Source: Streptantibioticus parmotrematis (GTDB taxonomy: Bacteria; Actinomycetota; Actinomycetes; Streptomycetales; Streptomycetaceae). Taken from it: a stretch of DNA of 64,000 nt. A model generated the notes under the pieces. It saw only the letters and a program-made list of their open reading frames with translations, ran no database searches and was not told where the DNA came from. The DNA lies in NCBI RefSeq assembly GCF_019890615.1, contig NZ_JAINVZ010000013.1, positions 142,568 to 206,567 of the forward strand. The letters run 5' to 3'. A program made the translations under genes and the position numbers. How positions within the stretch are numbered: position 1 is the stretch's first letter; the number at the start of each line of letters is the position of its first letter. Of the stretch, positions 57,860-64,000 are shown piece by piece.

Positions 57860-58376
57860 ACACGCCAGGCGCTGACGCGTCGAGCTCTCGATCACCGGTG
57901 TCAGCCGCATGGTGGTATACGCGACTCCCGCGGTGGCTATCTGCGGATGACCCACCAGCCAGGGGCACTGGGTCCTCCAGCGTTACCTGCCACTGCGCCA
58001 CATGGCCGAATGGCAGAATGGGCCGCTGGACGCCGTCTGTCCGGTGATCTTCATCGGACGCGATCCAGGCCCGGGTGATGGTGGAACGGTCGACGCCGAA
58101 CGAGCCGGCGAGCAACGTCGTGTGTGGCCCCCTGGGGCAGGTACACGAGGGTGGCCAGGAGCCGGTCGACGAGGACCAGCCGGGGTTTCGCACCGGCGCC
58201 CATCGCCCGCTTACGTGGTCTGGACGCGCAAGCGTGGGTTGGTGCCGTTCATGCCACAACCGGACCAGCTCGGCGACGAGTTCAGCTATCACGTCAGCCG
58301 ACAGGCCCGCGATCCTCCCATCACTGGTGATCACTGCGCGAGACGCCTTCCCCACCACGCGACCATGATCGACCAT
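57860..58376 (-). pseudogene. Transposase remnant (helix-turn-helix/DDE_Tnp_4-like)
   Basis: From 58376 the minus strand shows DGRIAGLSADVIAELVAELV and later TTLLAGSFGVDRSTITRAW, the DNA-binding part of Streptomyces IS transposases. What follows is unrelated or shifted. Confidence 0.55.
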
Positions 58377-58475
58377 CAGGAGCTCGACACCTCACCACCT
58401 ACCAATGCACCAACTCGTTAGCGCAACAGCGACGGTGTCGCCGGCGCTGCTGTCGGCGATGGATAATGTGGTTGC

Positions 58476-60464
58476 GTGACGGTCATCGGGCAGCGGCTGA
58501 GAGAGCTACGAAGGCGTGCCTTTGCGGGACGCGCCGGTGAGATCGAACTGTTCCGGTCGATGCTGGGCACAGGTGGCGTGCTTTATCTTCACGGCCCCGG
58601 CGGCATCGGCAAGAGCGCATTGCTGGATGTTCTGGCCGATGCCGCCGTGACCGTGGGCGCCGATCCCATCACGATCGACGGCCGCTACGTGCCGCCGGTC
58701 CCAAGTTCACTTCAAGCGCACTCCATCGGTGACCGGGCGGTGCTGCTCCTGGACACCTACGAGCTGCTCGCCCCAATCGACGACTGGGTACGAGAGGAGT
58801 TCCTGCCTGCGTTGCCCGCCGACGCGGTCGTGGTCATCGCGGGACGGCAACCTCCCTCATCGCGGTGGCTGGCCGACCCCGCCTGGCGTGAGCTGATTTG
58901 GGTCGTCGCGTTGCGCAACCTCGCCCCGTGCGACAGCCGCGCCTACCTGGCGGGGCAGAACGTACCAGCCGAGTTCCACGAGAATCTCCTCGACATCAGC
59001 CACGGCCACCCGCTCGCCCTGTCCATGCTCGTGGATGCGGTGCGGCGTGGCGGCTGCGCGCTGCCCCGCACTCTCGGGGACCTGCCCGAGATAGTGCGCG
59101 AGTTGCTGACCCGCACACTGGACGAGGTGCCGGGGCCACGCCATCGGCTGGCGTTGGAGGTCTGCGCGCACGCCAATGTCATCACGGAAAACCTCCTGCG
59201 AGCCGTGCTTGGCGACAACTCTGCGGAGCTGTTCACGTGGCTGCGCACGTTGTCGTTCATTGAGGAAGGCCCGTACGGTCTGTCCCTGCACGAGGTGGTC
59301 CGCGATGTCCTTGACGCCGACCTGCGGTGGCGCGACCCAGAGCGCTATGCCGAGGTGCATCGCCTGGTGAGAGCCGACTTGGTCGCGCGGATCCGCTCGG
59401 CGCCGGACGCACGGGAGCAGCAGCGGCTCCTAGCCGACGCCATCGTCGTGACCTGTCCGCGGACCAGGCTCGCGGCATATGTCGCGGCCGCGCGGCCCGT
59501 CGACCACCACATCGATGCGCTGCGGTCGGAAGACACGGCCCCGATCGTTGAGATGACGACCCAGGCTCAGGGGGCGGAACAGGCCGAATTGGTGGATTAC
59601 TGGATGAGGCGCCAGCCCGGAGCCTTCCAGGTCTTTCGCGGGCCGACCGGGGAGCCGAAGGGGTTCTGCGCCTGCCTCGACCTGCGCGCTGAGGACATCG
59701 GGGCGGATCCGGGCGCCGACAGCATGTGGCAGTACACCCAGCGGCACGGCGCGGCACGCTCCGGCGAGCACGTACGAGCCTGGCGGTTCTTCCTCGACCG
59801 TGACCATGGACAGGCCTCATCGCCGTCCCTGACTCTGTTTGCCGTGTGCCAGGTTCTCGACATCCTCATCCGCGATCGCTCGGCCTGGACGTTGGTGGGG
59901 GCCTACGCGGATGCCGGGTTGTGGGGGCCGACACTCGGCTATCTGGACTTCTGGTCGGCGCCCGAGGCGGCGTACACGATCGGGGAGACCACCTACCCGG
60001 TCTTCGCGCACGACTGGCGGCGCACCGGCCTCGCCGAGTGGCTCCAGCTCATCGCGGCTCGCGAGGTGGGTGCCCCGGCCCGGCCGGCGGTGGAGGAGTC
60101 GACCCAACTCGTGCTCTCTGAATCGGAGTTCGCCGAATCAGTCCGTGCGGCGCTGCGCGATCTGCACATGCCGCAGGCTCTACAGCGCAATCCGCTGATG
60201 CGTTCGCGGGTCGTGCGGTCATCTGCAGCGGGGCTCGACGAGCTCCTCGCTATGGCTGCCGAGCCGTTGCGGGCCGACCGCCGTGGCTTGTTCGAGGTGG
60301 TCGACCGCACTTTTTTGCGCCCGGTCGGCCCGCAGGAGCGCGTGGCCCAGTCGCTGCACCTGTCCTTCAGCACCTATCGTCGGCACCGGGACCTGGCCGT
60401 GGCTCATATCGTGGACTGGATGTGGGAACGGGAGGTCCACGGGCACCAGATGAGCACCGGTTGA
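58476..60464 (+). CDS. STAND-type ATPase, putative regulator
   Basis: 662 residues from GTG 58476. The NTPase has Walker A LHGPGGIGKSALLDVL (40-47), Walker B RAVLLLDTYELL (near 92) and a following VVIAGRQPP. A helical region and a middle domain of unknown type (around FLDRDHGQASS) follow. The end (RVAQSLHLSFSTYRRHRDLAVAHIVDWMWERE) looks like a winged or sigma-like helix-turn-helix seen in related streptomycete proteins. Five bases separate it from the monooxygenase gene, so it probably senses or regulates something tied to that enzyme. Confidence 0.78.
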   Translation: MTVIGQRLRELRRRAFAGRAGEIELFRSMLGTGGVLYLHGPGGIGKSALLDVLADAAVTVGADPITIDGRYVPPVPSSLQAHSIGDRAVLLLDTYELLAPIDDWVREEFLPALPADAVVVIAGRQPPSSRWLADPAWRELIWVVALRNLAPCDSRAYLAGQNVPAEFHENLLDISHGHPLALSMLVDAVRRGGCALPRTLGDLPEIVRELLTRTLDEVPGPRHRLALEVCAHANVITENLLRAVLGDNSAELFTWLRTLSFIEEGPYGLSLHEVVRDVLDADLRWRDPERYAEVHRLVRADLVARIRSAPDAREQQRLLADAIVVTCPRTRLAAYVAAARPVDHHIDALRSEDTAPIVEMTTQAQGAEQAELVDYWMRRQPGAFQVFRGPTGEPKGFCACLDLRAEDIGADPGADSMWQYTQRHGAARSGEHVRAWRFFLDRDHGQASSPSLTLFAVCQVLDILIRDRSAWTLVGAYADAGLWGPTLGYLDFWSAPEAAYTIGETTYPVFAHDWRRTGLAEWLQLIAAREVGAPARPAVEESTQLVLSESEFAESVRAALRDLHMPQALQRNPLMRSRVVRSSAAGLDELLAMAAEPLRADRRGLFEVVDRTFLRPVGPQERVAQSLHLSFSTYRRHRDLAVAHIVDWMWEREVHGHQMSTG

Positions 60465-60468
60465 CCTG

Positions 60469-61785
60469 TTGCTGGGCACCAGAGAGCGCCGAGCATTACG
60501 TCTCGTGTCAAACAAAAACGCAGTCGTCCTCGGCGCCGGCTTCGCCGGTCTCCTCACCGCCGGAGTGCTCGCCAAGCTTTACCAGCAGGTCACGGTTGTC
60601 GACTGGGACCCGGCCCCTGGCCAGTACCGTCGGGGCGTCCCTCACGGCTGGCATGCCCACAACCTGCTTCCGGCCGGGGCGAGCGTTGTCGAAGAGATCT
60701 TTCCCTGTCTGGTCGACGAGATGAGTGCCGACGGCGCGGTTCTGGCGGATGTGCTTTCGGACTACCGCTTCTACGCGGGCGGGAGGGAATTGCCACGAGT
60801 GCCGGTCGGTGCGCACTCCATCCACGCTACCCGGCCGTTCTACGAGCGCCACTTGCGTCGGCGGCTGGTTGCCCATGAGGGCCTGCGGATGGTGCTCGGC
60901 GCTGATGTGGCCGGGCTGATCGGGGATGACCGGCGGATTACTGGCGTACGCATCCTGCCGCAGGAGCCCAGGGGCAACGAAGAGATTTTGAATGCCGACC
61001 TGGTGGTCGACGCGATGGGTCGGGGTAGCCGTACGCCGGTTTGGCTCGAGCAACTCGGATACGAACGTCCCGCCGAGCAACGCGTCCACGTCGATGTCGC
61101 TTACGCCAGCCGGGTTGTCCGGCTCCCGCCCCAGCACGACCGTGCGCTGCTCATCGGCGGCGACGTTAAGGCCAACGGCCGTGGGTTGCTGTTGCTGGCG
61201 GTCGAGGACGGCCAGCACGTACTGACTGTCACCGGGGTCGGCCCCGCCGCGCGTCCACCGACCGATGAAGTGGGATTCGCGGCGTTTGTAGCCGCAGCGG
61301 CCCCGGACGACGTGGCCTCCGCGCTGAAGGCCGCCGACACGCTTAGTGACATTGTCGCGTACCGCTTTCCCTCGACCCGGTGGCGCCGGTACGACCAACT
61401 CAGCAGTTTTCCAGACGGGCTGGTCGTTGTCGGCGACGCACTGTGCTCGTTGAGTCCGGTCAACGCGCAGGGGTTGACCGTGGCGGCGCTGGAGGCCCGC
61501 GCGCTGCGCGACACGCTCTCAGCCAGCCGGCGCGACGTCGCCGCGAACTACTTTGCCCGGGCGACGCAAATTCTGGCAGCGCCATGGGGGATGGTCGGCG
61601 AGCCGGGGCAGCCGACAAACCTGACGCAGAAGATGCAGGGCGCCATGATGAGTCGGCTGATGGCCGCGGCAGCCACTGATCGTACGGTCGCGGCCCAGCT
61701 CATCCGGGTCTTGGCTCTGATTGATCCGCCGTCGAAGCTGTTGCGGCCGGCTGTACTCGGGCGAGCGTTGTTCCGGGCAGCATGA
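60469..61785 (+). CDS. FAD-dependent monooxygenase/epoxidase-like protein
   Basis: 438 residues. The dinucleotide motif is AVVLGAGFAGLLTAGVLA (22-27). DLVVDAMGRGSRTPVWLEQLG is the DG-type motif and GLVVVGDALCSLSPVNAQGL the GD motif of group A flavin monooxygenases. It is reminiscent of LasC-like epoxidases and geranylgeranyl-reductase-fold enzymes. The start is probably TTG 60469, since no ATG or GTG precedes the FAD motif in frame after TGA 60451. The substrate is unknown. It is coupled to the STAND ATPase gene. Confidence 0.82.
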   Translation: MLGTRERRALRLVSNKNAVVLGAGFAGLLTAGVLAKLYQQVTVVDWDPAPGQYRRGVPHGWHAHNLLPAGASVVEEIFPCLVDEMSADGAVLADVLSDYRFYAGGRELPRVPVGAHSIHATRPFYERHLRRRLVAHEGLRMVLGADVAGLIGDDRRITGVRILPQEPRGNEEILNADLVVDAMGRGSRTPVWLEQLGYERPAEQRVHVDVAYASRVVRLPPQHDRALLIGGDVKANGRGLLLLAVEDGQHVLTVTGVGPAARPPTDEVGFAAFVAAAAPDDVASALKAADTLSDIVAYRFPSTRWRRYDQLSSFPDGLVVVGDALCSLSPVNAQGLTVAALEARALRDTLSASRRDVAANYFARATQILAAPWGMVGEPGQPTNLTQKMQGAMMSRLMAAAATDRTVAAQLIRVLALIDPPSKLLRPAVLGRALFRAA

Positions 61786-61918
61786 CCCCGGCGACGATTG
61801 CAACGGAGCAGATCCCGTCGTCAACTCAGGGGGCCATCACGTCTGCTGATCGTCGGGAACCTGCTGGACTTTGCGCGCGGCGGCGCCCGCACCAGACCTT
61901 GGCCGAAGGTGTGAGCTT

Positions 61919-62471
61919 TACGGCGCGACGTATGGGGCCTGGCACGCTGACTGGGCTGGAAGCCCTGTGCGATCAGGTCCTGGAGGAGCCGGGACCGCGT
62001 AGCGACCCGGACCACGCTGCCTTCCTCCAATAGCGCGTCGAGCAGGAGACTGTAAGTCGGTCGGTGTAACTGGCACTCGTCCGGCGGCCAGCGGGATCCG
62101 CAGCAGCGTGCGCAGAGCCGTGTGACGCGACAGGCTCACCGCGAGTATCGCCAGCAGACGCGCTCCGGACCGATCCGCTAACTCCTTGACCACGGACTTG
62201 ACTTGACCGGTCAAGCGGACGGTTCGCCGACTGGTATTGGTCCAGCACCGGGCACCTGCTCGCGGAAGGTGTGGCGGCACCCGCGCGTGGGACACACCAG
62301 GCGCCGCACCCGCAGACGGACCACCACCTCTCGTTCATCGACCGGCAGGTCGGCCACTGTCCGCCAGCGATAGCCGTGCACGCGTTCCGACGAGGCCCCG
62401 CACACCGGGCAGACCGCAGTGTCTCGCGCAGTCCGTGCCCGCACCACGATTCGCTCACCTTCGTCGCGCAC
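61919..62471 (-). pseudogene. ISL3-family transposase remnant
   Basis: From 62471 the minus strand encodes the zinc-finger start (AVCPVCGASSERVHGYRWR, LVCPTRGCRHTFREQVPG). After a frame change come VRLTGQVKSVVKELADRSGA and SLSRHTALRTLLRIPLA. The DDE domain is lost beyond that. Confidence 0.75.
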
Positions 62472-62679
62472 GACTCTCCGTCACCACCGAAAGTGAGACA
62501 AGGCGTTCATTTGACAGGCCCCGTCATGAGGGTGATGGCGGCCCACGTAAAGCTGATCCCTGGCCTGGCCGCGTTGGCCCCGTGTACACACTTTGCGAGG
62601 ACAGACGCATCACTCGCCAGTGCGGCTGTTGGCTGATTGCGGCTACGCCTCGACAAGTATCACTGAGCCTTTTGCAACC

Positions 62680-63330
62680 TCACTCTGGGCTGGTCAGATG
62701 CAGGGTGGGGACGGCCTGGACGGGGCAGGTGATCCGAGCGGTCGAGTAGTGCAGTTTGCGGAGGTTACGCCGGGGCTTGAGGGTGGCGACGGCCTGCTCG
62801 GCGAGGGCCCGGTTCTTGGTGTGGGACCAGTTTGGGTCTTGTGGTCTGCGGAGAGTGATTCCCACCGTCCTTGGCGCGGGGAGCGGACCGTGCCGTCGGC
62901 GCCTCAGTAGGCCGTGTCGGCCCAGCGTGGGATGGCGGCCTCGGTGAGGGCGTGGGCGGTGCCGTGTTTGTGGGCCGCGCGGATGTCGTAGACGGCGCCG
63001 GGCAAGGTCGGCGAAGCTCACAGCAGTCGGCCGGAGGGGTGGGTGATGATCTGCAAGTTCATCCCGTGCTTCTTGTGTTTGCCGGAGTAGAACGGCCGAT
63101 CCGTGGCGATGCGGTCGATCGGCGGGAGGGTACCGTCCAGGAGCAGATACGCCTTCACCGACGCGGTCCGTCCGACGGCAGGCAGGTTGGCAAAGGCTCG
63201 CTGTCTGCTTGGTAACCCAAGTAGCACACCAGACATAGCTTGCCGCGGTGCCGTCCTTGTCATCCAGAAGAAAGCGGTGCAAGGCGTGCGCATGGGCCAT
63301 CCACTGATCCGCACACGCCTCATAGCCCAC
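62680..63330 (-). pseudogene. IS5-type DDE transposase remnant
   Basis: On the minus strand, in shifting frames: GKHKKHGMNLQIITHPSGRLL, then PQDPNWSHTKNRALAEQAVATLK and ARITCPVQAVPTLHLTSPE. This is the DDE half of a helix-turn-helix type transposase with at least two frame changes. Confidence 0.7.
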
Positions 63331-63511
63331 AGGAGCACACTATGCTACGTGCCGCAGTGGGAGGCAGTTCACGTGATTTCTTTCACCTGACGTTCGGGAG
63401 AGTCAGCTCCACCGCCTGCGGTTAGCTTGAGCGCTCCCGGAAGCAGACAAATTGACAATGGGCGTCCTAGGTGAACGCAGCCCAATGACTTGAGAGAGTG
63501 CAGGAAACGCG

Positions 63512-64000
63512 ATGCTCCCCACACGAGAGAGTCTTGTGCCGCAGGTCGCGATCGTGGAACGGAACACGCTGGTCTGTCGGGGATGGGAAAGCTTGCTCTC
63601 GCGGCGCTCGCAGGTACGGCTGAGTGCTGTGGCCTGCGAACCGTCAGCCCTGACACCTGCGCGCGGCGGCGGATACGACGTCATCGTCTACGGCGTGCCT
63701 CAGAACTGCCGCGCCTTCACAGAGAAGGTCGAGACGTTGGTTGGCCAAGGGCGCGTCCTGGTCCTCATGGACCTCTCGCACCGTCAGCCGGTGACCGGTG
63801 TCCTGCGTCTGGGCGCGTTCGGTTGTGTCGACCGCCGAGCGGGCGAGAGTGAGGTGCTGAGTGCAGTGGAAACTGTCGCAGAAGGGGGCATTCACGTGGC
63901 AGCCGGGCTCGCGGGCCGGCTGCACGCCGAACTGAGGCAGTTCGCGGCGCCCGGCTTAGTGCTGGCAAGACGTGAGGCCGAAACTCTGCGCTGGCTCGCT
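63512..64000 (+). CDS. LuxR-family response regulator-like protein, partial at right edge
   Basis: Open from ATG 63512 to the window end (163 residues visible). A receiver-like half reads QVAIVERNTLVCRGWESLLS, YDVIVYGVPQ, RVLVLMDLSHRQP, LRLGAFGCVDRRAGESEVLSAV and GGIHVAAGLAG. The normal phospho-acceptor Asp is not evident in YDVIVYG, so it may be an atypical receiver. It ends at LARREAETLRWLA, the first helix of a LuxR DNA-binding domain. Confidence 0.7.
   Translation, partial: MLPTRESLVPQVAIVERNTLVCRGWESLLSRRSQVRLSAVACEPSALTPARGGGYDVIVYGVPQNCRAFTEKVETLVGQGRVLVLMDLSHRQPVTGVLRLGAFGCVDRRAGESEVLSAVETVAEGGIHVAAGLAGRLHAELRQFAAPGLVLARREAETLRWLA

Noticed and set aside
1..64000. CRISPR arrays, tRNA or rRNA genes, replication origin
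   Set aside because: No regularly spaced repeats, cloverleaf-like sequences or rRNA segments were noticed on either strand.

Overview
The window is high-GC DNA with GTG/TTG starts, G-rich ribosome binding sites, WhiB proteins, a LAL-type LuxR regulator, bacterial terpene cyclases and a Pup-like protein. Together these point to a streptomycete or close relative. Transposase remnants and broken genes are frequent, as in a chromosomal arm or linear plasmid. No tRNA, rRNA or CRISPR array was seen. All calls come from reading the sequence and recalled family motifs; no database search was run.

1-10.7 kb: the tail of a terpene-synthase-like gene is followed by a tight five-gene operon: SbnA-like, SbnB-like, gamma-butyrobetaine-hydroxylase-like dioxygenase, ectoine-synthase-like cupin and GNAT acetyltransferase. 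The first two should make L-2,3-diaminopropionate (Dap). The acetyltransferase and cupin could acetylate and cyclise it into a five-membered analogue of ectoine. A convergent LAL regulator and a LamG membrane protein follow.

10.9-20 kb: an IS5-type element with terminal inverted repeats precedes an aromatic block: MIO tyrosine-ammonia-lyase-like enzyme, a fused tyrosine 3-hydroxylase/O-methyltransferase, an aryl-CoA ligase with a C-terminal Rossmann-like extension, and two broken P450 genes, the second cut by an IS. The intact part could convert tyrosine to a ferulate-type acyl-CoA.

20.3-36 kb: broken ltrA; an operon of two dienelactone-hydrolase-like enzymes plus DUF2255, divergent from an XRE/MmyB regulator; a truncated, multiply frameshifted carboxylic acid reductase; htpG; a LuxR remnant; WhiB plus ParA-like ATPase; a second WhiB; and a secreted LysM/transglycosylase.

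36-43 kb: a translationally coupled redox operon (small membrane protein, ApbE, ferric-reductase-like protein, NuoF-like protein, ferredoxin with an internal stop), then a terpene synthase overlapping a P450.

43-54 kb: transposase debris, a large class V PLP enzyme, a WS/DGAT-family acyltransferase, a zinc alcohol dehydrogenase and a DUF998 membrane protein.

54-64 kb: a Pup-like small protein ending in GGE, four bases upstream of an ATP-grasp ligase, with no proteasome or PafA genes in view; a frameshifted salicylate synthase; a STAND ATPase regulator paired with an FAD monooxygenase; further transposase remnants; and a LuxR regulator running off the right edge. The Pup-like/ATP-grasp pair and the Dap/ectoine-synthase operon are the two best candidates for undescribed biology.
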